DNA from: Dolomedes plantarius | Lineage: Eukaryota > Arthropoda > Arachnida > Araneae > Dolomedidae | Direction: 5' to 3' | Assembly: GCA_907164885.2 (NCBI GenBank) | Contig: OU015492.1 | Location: 43,251,893-43,315,892 of the forward strand | DNA length: 64,000 nucleotides | In this document: one piece after another, positions 44,925 through 54,920 of the stretch | Numbering within the stretch: position 1 is the stretch's first letter | Layout: each line of letters opens with the position of its first letter | Position numbers and translations under genes: made by a program | Notes under the pieces: generated by a model | Database searches by the model: none | What the model saw: only the letters and a program-made list of their open reading frames with translations | Told to the model about the DNA's origin: nothing

Positions 44925-45028
44925 CGTTCATATATACATAACACATACATGTATACATACAAAAAAGGTTAAGCAACGATAAGAAATCCTACGTTAATAA
45001 CCCGCAGTAGTTTCGTAGAGACTACCTG
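44578..45028 (+). repeat. TTAACGTAGG repeat family, copy d (with long internal TA tract)
   Basis: The left motif cttaacgcaggattacgttc and the right motif aatcctacgttaataaccc bracket the conserved blocks plus a roughly 195-base (TA)n tract at 44738-44932. The tract sits at the same point where copy b has (TA)n(TG)n and where copy a has only a short A-run. Confidence 0.7.
44738..44932. repeat. Long (TA)n microsatellite
   Basis: About 195 bases of TA with a few CA substitutions. The long Ile/Tyr frames predicted across it are artefacts. Confidence 0.95.
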
Positions 45029-45829
45029 ATTTATTTATTTTTTTAACACGTGGTTCCTGATCAACAAAAGGTTAAGAACACCATTGATTTAGACCGAATT
45101 TCCGTAATAACGGACACACGTGAAACCTTTGCGTTTCTTGGCGTCAGGGTTAAAAATTTTGACCTGTCACAGAGCTCCATTCACTGACCATCTGATACGT
45201 CAGACAAATTACAGGTCATGATGCGGCTTTCACGTCTTCTCGCCGTCTCCGTGCTAGAATATGCCATTCTTGCTCGTAAATTTTGATTGTTTGACCTGTC
45301 ATCTCCCCAATTATTTAAGTTGATCTTTCCATTTATTATTAAACTCTTTTGTTTTTTATGACTGGAGTTCGTTTTCTGTTCGTTTTTCGTATTTAACTCG
45401 CATAGTTTTTCATTTTTACATGGCCTCTGATTCATGGTGTTTGATTGGTTCGCCTTCTCGCTTTGTGATTTGTTCCTGAAACCCGCTCCAGGATCCGATC
45501 AGTTTAACTACCCCTTTTTTCCCAAAATGCACCATTATGTAAATAACAGAAAAACTCGTGATATAGCGGTGAAATGCGCAGAAATTTGGAGAAAATAAAT
45601 CCTTCTTATGATATTTTTGTGGTTGTTGATACGTTGTAGAATGTTTCCACGACAGCGAATTCCACGGATTGCTAGATTCCTATAATTCAGCTTAATTGTC
45701 GGGGGAAATATGCGGCTGTAATTAGGGTTCTTTCTCGCCGAATTTTTAAATACTCGTAAAGAGAATTTCCCTGTTGCAAAATACCTTCCACATTGCAGGG
45801 AGTCGTTTGAGGTATACAAATCGCCTGTT

Positions 45830-46056
45830 GTTGTATTTAAATTTTGTTTCTTTGTATATTTAATTTATAAAGCGATATACAACAAATCACTTTATAAATT
45901 GAATATTACAAATTAAATATACAGAGAAACAAAATTTAAATACAACAATGGTGCCGTGACCAGGATTCGAACCTGGGTTATTGCAGCACCATTTTCGTAT
46001 TTAAATTTTGTTTCTCTGTATATTTAATTTATAATATTTAATTTATAAAGCGATAC
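45830..46056. repeat. Three-armed inverted repeat around a tRNA-His 3' half
   Basis: An AT-rich arm, gtatttaaattttgtttct..., occurs forward at about 45833-45880, inverted at about 45889-45945 and forward again at about 45997-46051. The second and third arms share a 14-base extension the first lacks, so they are the closest pair. They flank the tRNA fragment at 45949-45987. The block interrupts a unit of the tandem array. Confidence 0.7.
45949..45987 (-). pseudogene. tRNA-His 3' half with CCA end (pseudo-tRNA)
   Basis: Read on the minus strand: 3' strand of an anticodon stem, then a full T-arm (cccaggttcgaatcctgg), acceptor strand tcacggca and CCA. From memory of the family, the T-arm and acceptor match arthropod tRNA-His. 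There is no 5' half and no A box, so it is not a working gene. Nuclear tRNA genes do not encode CCA, so the sequence probably passed through a mature, processed tRNA. Confidence 0.7.
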
Positions 46057-47239
46057 ACATCACTATTGCTGGATTGCGCAATCTTTAGGGATAAAACGCA
46101 CTGTTAGAAATGCAAGAGTATAACTCGCGATCTTACGTTAATATCCGCTAGATACTTAAATATTTATAAACTGCATCATTAGTATCATAATTATGCCGTC
46201 GCTGTAAATTCTTGCTCTGCTTAACAGATTTAAATCAAATTCCAGCGATCGTTAGATTGCGACAGTTAAGCTTACTTGTTTGTTGGATTACCGCGCGAGA
46301 GATATGTGGATGCAACTCCGGTTCTTTTCTACCGATTCAAAAGAAATTGTGGGAATAAGTTTAAATATTCCTAAAGCGAATTTTAATGCTTTGAAAACCT
46401 GATCGGATGTAGAAAGATTGGCAGCATCAAGGTTGACATCTATTTTCTCCGTGTCCGTACTAAAAATCATCGTTATACAGGGTGTTGCTGAATTGGACCG
46501 AAAAATTCAGAGGGGTGATAGTAGGCATCAAGACGAGCAATAATCATGTAGGAATGTATGACCGGAAACGCAAACCTGATGCTGGAGGACGCTGTTTACT
46601 TAATCGGGCCATACCTCTTAACAACCCCACTGGATGGCCGGAAATATCGTATTTTTCTGGAGAAGGTAGAAAACTCAAAAGCAAAACAGAATCACATAGG
46701 AATGTATGACTGGAAATTCAAACCTGATCACCTAGGGGATAAACAAAGATGCATAAATGAAAAGTCAACATTTCTGCATCTTTGTTTATCCTCTAGTTCA
46801 GAGCTCCGCAACCTTTTATCTTCCACGGCACAACAACGTTTTTTTCGATAATTCCGCGGCACACCACAAGTAAAAGCTTGCAAATACATAAATTACAATA
46901 ATACGTATATATTTTTATTAGATAAAAAACAAAATAAAATATCTCTATGTATCTAGATAATTACAATTATTTATGTTTTATATAAATCATTTTGAATTGT
47001 ACACCAACACAAGAACAAAAATATAAAGTCACAGATTACAACTAAAAAAAATTCTCTTTAAATTTTAATATTAAAATTTGTTTTCTGGTTTTTATTTAAG
47101 CATAATTAATCAAAGTTAATTTAAACATAATAACTAATTTATTAATGAGATATTTAAGCTTGTTTTGATGAACATATACATTTGATATTTGGCTCTATAT
47201 TAGAAAGTGCTACCCAAAGTTCATGGTCAAGACCTTATC

Positions 47240-48300
47240 ATTTGTCATTTTTAATTAGAACTAGTGTCGAAAATCTTTGTTCGCATAAGTATGTCGTAGA
47301 AAAAGGGAGCAAAATTGTAAAATGGCTTTGTCAGAAATTTGAGGATATTCTTTCTTAACTGAAATCCAGAAATTAGCCAATGACATTTCACTGAAGTTGG
47401 GTTTTAGCGTCCCGTTGTTCCTCAATTCTATAAATTCCTCTCGAATTTGAAAGGAAAGTGCTTCTAAAGAATTTTTGTCATCAGCTAGGAAAGGGTTTCT
47501 CCGTATTAATTGTGAAAAAATAGTGATTAAATTCCTCTAGCAATAAACTTAAATGTTGTCCGGCCAGATCCAGAATTTATTGTTTGTTTTTAATCAGGAA
47601 CTTGTAAGTCCTTTTGGTCATTTCTAGAGATCCTTTTTGTAACTCTTTCTGCCAAAGTTCGAGCTTATTTTTAAACCCCATTAACTTGCCGGAACACGTC
47701 AGGTAATTTTCGCTTCGACCTTGCATTTTTTTAATCAACTCATTCAGGTGCTCAAAGATATCAGCCATATACGCAAGTTTGGCCATCCAGGGATTATCTG
47801 CAAAATATTGGTGTAGTTCGGTCATATTTTGTTTTAACAAAAACTCACGAACCTTGTTTCGAAGCTCAAACAATCTAGCTAAAACTTTGCCCCGGGACAG
47901 CCAACGTACCTCAGTGAATAACAACAGGGATTCATAATCCGCTCCTATTTCTTCACAGATTAGTTTAAAAATTCGCGAATTTAGGGCTCTTGATTTAATA
48001 ATATTTTTTATAGTAATACATTGATTCATCGATTGCAATAGCTCCGTAGGCAAGATTTTGATCATCAATGCTTCGCAGCAATCATCAATGCAACAGTGTG
48101 CAATTTATATATTAGGATTTTGCCATTTGACGTACGAAATAAAACCTTTTTTTATTGCTCATCATTGCCCTAGCACCATCCGAGCAAATACTGGTACAAT
48201 TACTCCTTGAAATATCATAGGTCTTGAAAAGATTATCGGATACTCGAAAAATTTCGTCGCCGGTAGTTCGCTCTGGAAGTTCGTTGCGAAATAAGTCCAT
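47240..48300 (-). pseudogene. hAT transposase fragment (degenerate)
   Basis: Three readable pieces in order. 48112-48300 gives ELPERTTGDEIF and CTSICSDGARAMM. 47577-48068 gives FKLICEEIGADYESLLLFTEVRWLSRGKVLARLFEL and DIFEHLNELIKKMQG. About 47240-47400 gives LLPFSTTYLCEQRFSTLVLIK, the hAT dimerisation region. The pieces resemble ZBED5/SCAND3-type hAT proteins. Frames shift between pieces, and everything upstream of 48300 (BED zinc finger and first catalytic Asp) is missing where the Tc1-type fragment abuts. Confidence 0.8.
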
Positions 48301-48390
48301 GTCAAGTCGTGTTCGGAAACTTCTGCGTGTTCGTTGGGGCCCTACACGATATTAGGCAGGTGTACCAGTTTTTTGGCTCTTCAGTGCATA
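48301..48390. mobile_element. Tc1/mariner-type terminal fragment
   Basis: The sequence ggggccctacacgatattag, then aggtgtaccagttttttggc, ending tcttcagtgca resembles the terminal region of a widespread arthropod Tc1-like element. Only one end is present. It truncates the hAT transposase on its left and touches the Tigger element on its right. Confidence 0.5.
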
Positions 48391-48399
48391 TAGATTAGA

Positions 48400-50817
48400 A
48401 GGGGAGACCTGTGTACCTAGGGCCACCTTTTTTCAATGAACGAAAACAGACCCACTGACCTGTTTAAAATTGTGAAACTGATATGCACACATTGTTATAC
48501 TAATTACCATCCCATTGGGATTAATATAAATACTCAAAATAATAAATTCTGTGAAATTGAAGGTTTTTAAGAAACTTCACAAATGGCCCTAGGTACAAGA
48601 CAGCATTGTACCTAGGGCCAGTAGCTAGTGTACCTAGGGCCATTCCTTAAAAGTTAGGTTTCACTCTATAATGAATAGAAAATAAACATATACACATGAA
48701 TTTTATAACAGAAACTAAATGAATATATACCAAATTATTAGTTAATTGCAAGTATTTTCTTAATGATTCATCATTATTCAGATGAATCATTCTTCAGTTG
48801 AAGTTGCCTCTATTTGAAACACAGGTTTTTTCACAATTTTTCTTTTTCTTTTGGTCATTTTAATTGCATGTAGTTCTTCAATTTCTTTCTTTTCTGGAGT
48901 GTCTGTCAGGATTCTACATCTCCTTTGTTTTCGGCAGGCTCTTTTGGATTTACGAGGTTTTGCTTTTGGAAATGGTCGTACCTGTTCAGGCGTTACAAAT
49001 GAAATGGAGTTAGATGTACGAAGCTCACAAAATTCAGCAGCACATAATATGGAGTTTGATGTCGAAGACTCTGAAAATTCTGCAGGTCGTGAAACTAAGT
49101 TTGATACAGAAACTTCCAGTTCTGTCATTGTTGACTCACTTTCTTCCTCAGGAAAATCGTTATTTTGGAAATTTATGGATGGATCTGGTCTGTCGGTCAC
49201 ACTTGAACTCAAATATTCATCATCAGTGAATATGTTTGGATTCACTGGCCATACATCAGACACACGAAAGCCCGCTAGAATGTTTACAGGAGTAAAGGCC
49301 AAAGGATATGATTTGCCAATATTCTCTGCAACTTCATATATGTTGATTGGTTTCCCAGGGTTTGTCAGCATCCAATTACTACACGCTGTACTGAAGTATT
49401 TCTTAAAGTGTCCAAACACGACTCTATCCAAAGGGTGAAGCTTATGGCTGCTATGTGGATCAAAAGTAAGCATAACTAAGTCCTGTTCTTTAGCCAAAGT
49501 GATTGCTTCAAAACTGGAGTGGCTTTCGTGGTTGTCCAAGACTTTTTGATCTTCTGAACATTTGACGTGGTGAATAAAATGCTTCAAAAGTTCAACAAAT
49601 TTTTCGCCATTTGACCAGCCATTAATATGTGCTATTCCCACGGTTCCTGGAGGCGTACCTTTCAGTATGTGATTTTTGAAGCTCACTCTTTGAAAAATCC
49701 TCATGGGGGGGGGAGCGAAATTTCCTATTGCATTTACACTGCAAATAATAGTTATATTAGTTCTTCGTTCACCAGAAGTCATGCTGCCAGCCTCTTTCTT
49801 ACCTTTCGGGGGCTATAACCTTGGCCGGTGTGTGCACTGCCGCAATGCCCGTTTCGTCCACATTATAGATGGATTCAGGTAAAAACTTATAGTTTGCTAA
49901 TACCTCCTGATACTTATAAAAAAGTATTAACATTTGTTTTATTGAAATTTGTTACATTATATGAATTACGCGTTGACCGCTTTATTCCATCAGGATTTCT
50001 AGGCATCTAAAGAAATAATTACGATTTTGTAATTACCCTACTGACAAATTAGGAATTTGTGGTATGAAAATAGGATAAAAGTTGAAAATTTAATTAGAAT
50101 ACCGAATAAACCTTATTTAGAATTATACTTTTGCTTTTATAAATATAATTTTTTTAAATAGATTCTCATGTTTATATAAACAAATTAATAATCCTGAATA
50201 ATAATAATAGTTGTAAACATATTTTTTGTAAGTCAAGCACATTGAGAGTTCCAGAGCAAAATATATAGTACCACTTCTATTTAAATAACATCAAAAACAA
50301 AACAAAATACTTAACTAAACCAAAATTGTTTAGATTTTTCCTCCATTTATTATGAAAACTTTTTCAATAAAATAACAACATACAGAATATGATTACAGTT
50401 GTACCTAGAGCCATGGACCTAGGTACAAGGCAACTATGTGGCCCTAGGTACTAGGCAATTTCATACAAAATGTCTTCTACTGAAAAACCCACATGGAGAG
50501 GGGACTTATTTAATATCTCATTTAGTACTTAATGTTACAAGCAAAATTATGTACTAGAATTCAAAGAAAAGTATTTGACTTACCTTTGTAAAACAATAAA
50601 AAATATGAGCTGCAAAATTTTACTTCATACCAGGGAAAAACGTTTTTCACTTATAACTTGCCACAGCTTTCTTCTCCAAGATTTCTAATTGGTTGCTAAA
50701 ATAGCAATTACTGCTACTACTCCCCCAACTGAGTAATAAAACTTAGAACTAAATATTATTCGAATAAAGTGGGGTGGCCCTAGGTATATGATGGCCCTAG
50801 GTACACAGGTCTCCCCT
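48400..50817 (-). mobile_element. Tigger/pogo-type DNA transposon nested in the hAT element
   Basis: Inverted ends aggggagacctgtgtaccta and its complement (ending ggtctcccct). Multiple copies of tacctagggcca sit inside both ends: about 48414, 48584, 48609 and 48631 on the left, and 50402, 50414, 50438, 50773 and 50791 on the right. The transposase is on the minus strand and lacks its N-terminal DNA-binding part. The TA duplication is imperfect (tact on the right, agaa on the left). Confidence 0.75.
48787..49955 (-). pseudogene. Tigger/pogo DDE transposase, N-terminally truncated, one frameshift
   Basis: The C-terminal 331 codons are open (48787-49782). Upstream, after an extra base in a five-C run (49808-49812), another frame continues with FLPESIYNVDETGIAAVHTP to about 49955. 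The three catalytic Asp residues are readable: NVDETG, KVLDNHESH and HPLDRVVFG, the last two 35 residues apart. SGERRTNITIICSVNA and VSDVWPVNP are typical of DDE_1 pogo/Tigger transposases. A basic tail (MTKRKRKIVKK) follows. The helix-turn-helix regions that bind the ends are missing. Confidence 0.8.
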
Positions 50818-51290
50818 ACTGTTTGCTTTGTACGCTTATAACTTGTGATTTCACATGGGAATGATTTTCAGCATGAATTATTATTTGCAATTAATGTACT
50901 TTATAATTCATGTAATTAATATTTATTTTTAAACGTTTAATGAACAAATAATAAATTTGTCAGGTGTTTGTCTTAAGTATGCAGGATTGTTCATAATCGA
51001 GTATTTCAATAATCAGAACTGAAAGGTAAATTAAAAAGTATAAATAAAAATGTTTTATAGAACAACTAAAATTGTTTTCTTGACTTTAAAATATCATTTT
51101 AACCTTCGAAGTATTTCATAAAACACTTTATGTATGTGCAAGGATGAATGAGTCTCCCAACACAAAATAAAAATCAGCAAAATTTATTTAGGAAAGAAAA
51201 TAAGTCGTCAAATATGGCTTTCCTTTGATTTATATAAAAATTTATTGGTGAAACCAAAAATAGCGAGCCAAAAGTTGCCAGCTATTGCAA
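49960..51290. other. Non-coding interior of the nested Tigger and hAT elements
   Basis: AT-rich DNA between the Tigger coding region and its right end (to 50817), then hAT interior to about 51298. The missing N-terminal parts of the two transposases could not be found here. Confidence 0.5.
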
Positions 51291-51306
51291 ACCTTATCCA
51301 CAAGAA

Positions 51307-51624
51307 CAGTGGTCCCCAACCCCGGGCCGCGGACCGGTACCGGTCCGTGGATCAAATGGTACCGGGCCGCCCAAGGAACATTAAATTATTTCCATTTTAT
51401 TTACTGTGGTGTATTTCTCTCGGGTTAGTGCGACTTTGTTGGGTTTGTGCTAATTTATACCTTTGTAACAGAGGAAATCTTGTAACTATTTTAAATTAGT
51501 TTATTGTTTATTAAACATTTCAAAATTATGAATTAAAATTGCAGTCATAGCCCCCCTCAGCGGGCCGCGGTAAAATTATCAAACGTTGACCGGTCCGCGG
51601 CGATTAAAAGGTTAGGGAGCACTG
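51307..51624. mobile_element. hAT-type MITE nested in the larger hAT element
   Basis: 318 bp with ends cagtggtccccaacc and ggttagggagcactg. Target duplication cacaagaa (51299-51306) and cacaagca (51625-51632), 7 of 8. GC-rich subterminal blocks (ggaccggtaccggtccgtgg and accggtccgcgg) are inverted. No transposase. Confidence 0.85.
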
Positions 51625-52165
51625 CACAAGCAAACTGAACGCGAGAAGCATGTGCAGTCAGGGAATCCGAAATCCTCGTTTCCTGAATCTAGACGCTCCT
51701 ACACAAAGGTGCCGACTCTCGAGCATACATACAAAGTATGCTAACTACATGTTTTTTTTTTGTGTATAATTTCGACCCAGAGGAATTACATATTGGCAAA
51801 AAGTGAGAGAAATATTTGACTTAGAGAAATTTCTAACTAATGTGGTGGTTATTTTTTTTTTTTTAATTATCGGTAAAATCACCGCGGCACAGTCAAAATC
51901 ACCTCGCGGCACACTAGTGTGTCGCGGCACAGCGGTTGCGGAGCACTGCTCTAGTGGACCCGATTTGCGTTTCCGGTCATACACTCCTATGTGATTCTGT
52001 TTTGTTTTTGAGTATTCTGCCTCCTCCAGAAAAATGCGATATTTCCGGCCATCCAGTGGGGTTGGTAAGAGGTATGGTCCGATTAAGTAAACAGCGCCCT
52101 CCAGCGTTAGTTTTGCGTTTCCGGTCATACATTCCTGTGTGATTATTGTACGTCTTGATGTCTAC

Positions 52166-52425
52166 TATCTAAAACTAAACTCACGGCGCAACAGTCCGAT
52201 GTGGACCAGGGCCGGTGGTACCCATCTCCGCTTTCTTAACCGTGGGCTTGGGGTGCCATACAGCATATGTCTCAGTCAGGTGGTCAACCTGACGTGGGAC
52301 CCCAGAGTGTAGTTCCTAAGCATGCTTGGTCCTCATTTTATCGACCCACTCAAGGGATGAAAGGCTGAGTCAACCTTGCCCAGTCGCAGGGTCGATCCCT
52401 GGACCTGTGGGATGGCAGCTTGACG
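52166..52425 (-). mobile_element. Second SINE family, inserted in the MITE right arm
   Basis: A 260-base block flanked by direct repeats cttgatgtctac (52154-52165) and cttgatgcctac (52426-52437), 11 of 12. In minus orientation it starts with a Pol III B-box-like gggatcgaccctgcg, continues through gtgggtcgataaaatgag and ends in a tttagttttagata tail. The central motif resembles a conserved body seen in several invertebrate SINEs. I cannot assign a named superfamily. Confidence 0.65.
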
Positions 52426-53120
52426 CTTGATGCCTACCATTACCCCTCTGAATTTATCGGTCGAATTGTGCACCACCCTGTACATTTAAGGAAATAATAC
52501 GCGATATACCAGAAAAACCCTCTAAAAATTTTAAAAATCTGTAAATAAAATCCTAATATTAAAGCGATCGTTGTTTAGTCGTGCAATGTTAAGAGGATTT
52601 AGAGCGAATTCCAGCGATCGTTAAGTTCCAACAATTAAGCTTAATTAACCGCGTATAGCTTCGGAGATTAGCGACTGTAACTCCGGTTGTATCCCTCCGA
52701 TTAAATGAAATTGCGAAAATATGTTTAAATATTGGTGAAGAGAATTCCCACGCTGCAGAAACCTGATCAGGTTAATATGAGGAGTTTGAGGTTCGAATTT
52801 CTCATATTCACTGTTTTCGCTGTTTCCGTTATAAAACGCACCAGTATACATATAATAGAATAACTCTCGATAGTCTTTCAATACCCACTATATACTTTAA
52901 AAAGCATAAATTAAATAGTAAATGTAATAGTTATACCGCCGTTGTAAGTTCTTTTAAGCTTAATTGACTAGAGCAAATTCCAGTAATCGCTAGTTTCCGA
53001 CAATTAAACTTAATTGCTGGAGAATAGAGAGAAAGAAATGTGGCAGTTAACTCCCGTTCTTTTTCACCGATTCAAAACAAATTTCAGGAATGTGGTAAAG
53101 TATTCCTTAATTTAATTTTC

Positions 53121-54648
53121 ATACTCTTAATTATAAAATAAATGAACAGGAAGCGATGAAAGTTATTGTATCATCATTGATCAGCGTCTCTGCAATGTAT
53201 GGAAAACAAATTGATTTTTAATTTTTATATGAAAAAAAATGTAACTGTTGTCTTTGTACACAAAGAAGAGACCCTGTTGGATTAAAAAGAATTTTTAATA
53301 TCTCTAAAATCCATAAATGCAAATTTTAAATTTTTATTTCTTTCTGGAGGCACAAGAACATGAAACAGAGAAAATCATGTGTTTATCTACATGAATATAT
53401 CTAAATTATCTTTATTTAAATACCCGTTGTTTTAAATACTTGATTTCAGTGGCGATGTGTCATGAAGGAAGGAAACCTCGTCATTCTCTTTCGTTGATTT
53501 ATATCTCAATGACTTTTCCCACTGATGAAGTGCGATGTTCCAAAATAATGAAGGTTGCCCGTTGATAGTTTCTACTTATAAATCCGATGATTATCAAGGA
53601 ACATTCTTGTTAGATTTGATCTTGAAAGAACAAAGAATACTATTCAGGAACATTGAAGTTGTACAGGAGAAATTAAGTCTCTGTGATAAGAAAACCCGTA
53701 TTTTTCACTCTTATCGTAAAGAAATACGTTTACAAACAAGTTTTCATCACTCATCGTTCTTTTTTATGTACAAATATTATGATTCCCAACGACACTGATA
53801 TCGAAGATGTAAGAAAAGGAAGAAAGAAATTATGATCCGGAAGTCAATGCTTTTCACAAAAGCATGAAATTTTTACAATATGAAATGCTTTGTGTTACAG
53901 TATGGCTACCGTTGAATTGTTTTCTCCTTATAGATATATTGATTAAACTAGCGAGCTCATAGAAGTGTTCCATTAGTGACAGAATGCATGCGAAAGTTGC
54001 ACATGCATTGGATTGCTTTTCGACATATTGAAATACTCAAAGTATCGATATCATTCCAGCGACCTCCTGGTGCTGTTTTTATATTATGTTGGAGGAAGTT
54101 ATTAAGCAATTGTTTTGTATCGATCTGAATAATCAATTTTGTGAGTTTTAATATTTTCAACAAAAGGTCTTTGCTGTTGTTAATTTAGTCTCACTATCGT
54201 AGCAAAAGATGATTAATTTCAATTATCTTTTGGCCTTATATTCATTTTCCTTCTTTCTTTTTCTAATTATTTTTCCTGTCCAACTCCCTGTTTTAGGCAC
54301 ATGTAAGATTTCGGGTCATCCTGCATTCTGAAACATATTTCCATCTTTAAACATTTGCTCCTTTTGTTCCTGCCTTTACCCTTTGTTCTTTCAAAATGTG
54401 GATATCTCAGGAACATCAGCATGCGGAGGAACATTATAATTCCAACAAAAATTCTTGAGCCGAGAATTCGCAACATACTTTAGTCTCTGCATCTAGTCAC
54501 GCCACTGGAAATGTATGAAATGGATGAGGGGTGACAGTGAATCTCTCACAGGACGCAAAACCATGAGGTATGAAAACTTGCTAGTCGAGGCTGACGCAGC
54601 ATAAATTAACTCACTTCCCGGAGTCTGGTTCAAGTCCAAAGTCCGCAG
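53121..54648. other. Region downstream of the Cad96Ca-like gene, nothing recognised
   Basis: AT-rich sequence. It must include the kinase 3' UTR (leftward from 54648), but the nearest AATAAA on the minus strand that I see is about 1.2 kb away near 53410, so the end is uncertain. The 87-codon plus-strand frame at 53535-53798 has no recognised domain. Confidence 0.4.
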
Positions 54649-54920
54649 TTAAAGTTTCTCTCCAGACAGACTGGTGAGGTTATAATACGAATGATCAGGA
54701 AACCTATCCAACTCAATGTACTCGTTTTCGCTGACCATCAGGCGGTCGAGCATGCGCACCAGCTCTTGGAAAGGTGGTCGCCGTTGCGCATCCTCTTCCC
54801 AGCAGTAGAACATCACGTTGTAGAGCTCTCGTCCGCAGTGCTCTGGTTTTTCTAGTCGAACTCCCTTTTTGACGCGACGCATCACTTCCGCCGCGGACAT
54901 TCCAGGGTATGGCGTGGAAC
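54649..54920 (-). CDS. Cad96Ca: Cad96Ca-like exon 6 (last coding exon)
   Basis: 272 bases. The acceptor is ttttgcgtag and entry is at phase 1, completing Gly in GSTPYPG. It encodes the kinase C-lobe ([19 protein letters not shown], with the conserved Arg of subdomain XI) and the C-terminal tail with a [11 protein letters not shown] end. Stop TAA at 54649-54651. Confidence 0.93.

Larger units (their letters stand above)
44009..45086. mobile_element. hAT-type element interrupting the array, itself invaded
   Basis: The ends are cagtggtccttaacc and ggttaagaacaccattg, inverted repeats with two or three differences. Flanking 8-mers ttttagag and atttagac match at 6 of 8. No transposase is seen. A SINE 3' fragment (44337-44394) and TTAACGTAGG repeat copy d (44578-45028) lie inside it. 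Confidence 0.65.
46799..51948. mobile_element. hAT transposon, 5.1 kb including nested insertions
   Basis: Inverted ends cagagctccgcaacc and ggttgcggagcactg. The 8-bp duplication is ctctagtt (46791-46798) and ctctagtg (51949-51956). Subterminal gcggcaca repeats occur in both ends (about 46852 and 51890-51930). It carries a degenerate transposase on the minus strand (47240-48300). Nested inside are a Tc1-type end, a Tigger element and a hAT MITE, which disrupt its 5' coding half. Confidence 0.8.
46478..52480. mobile_element. Long-TIR MITE split by a hAT element
   Basis: The ends are cagggtgttgctgaattgg and the inverted counterpart ending gtgcaccaccctg, each flanked by TA. The left arm 46478-46735 and right arm 51957-52480 (minus a 272-base SINE plus duplication) are reverse complements at roughly 85 percent. 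A hairpin (ggataaacaaagatgca and its complement, 46738-46790) marks the former centre. Without insertions the element would be about 600 bp and non-coding. Confidence 0.75.
43730..53120. repeat. Diverged tandem array, unit about 375 bp, interrupted by nested insertions
   Basis: Shared landmarks recur in one order: gaattccagcgatcgtt, cgacaattaagcttaatt, a tttaaatatt block, cctgatcagg and ttataaaacgca. The first lies at about 45095, 45659, 46241, 52602 and 52977. The uninterrupted spacing is about 377 bases (52602 to 52977). Subtracting the insertions brings the longer gaps to a similar value. A partial unit before 44008 continues after the hAT element at 45087. The units are only moderately similar, so the array is old and predates the insertions. 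Confidence 0.65.

Noticed and set aside
44631..44972. Long Ile/Tyr-rich open frames on both strands
   Set aside because: They are translations of a (TA)n microsatellite. The same applies to frames at 2969-3178, 11551-11847 and 39541-39771.
45949..45987. Working tRNA-His gene
   Set aside because: Only the 3' half is present, with an encoded CCA and no A box or 5' acceptor strand.
48851..49438. 195-codon plus-strand frame
   Set aside because: It is antisense to the Tigger transposase, whose minus-strand frame carries all the catalytic motifs.
53535..53798. Possible host gene next to the kinase
   Set aside because: A single 87-codon frame with no recognised motif, no splice context and AT-rich composition.
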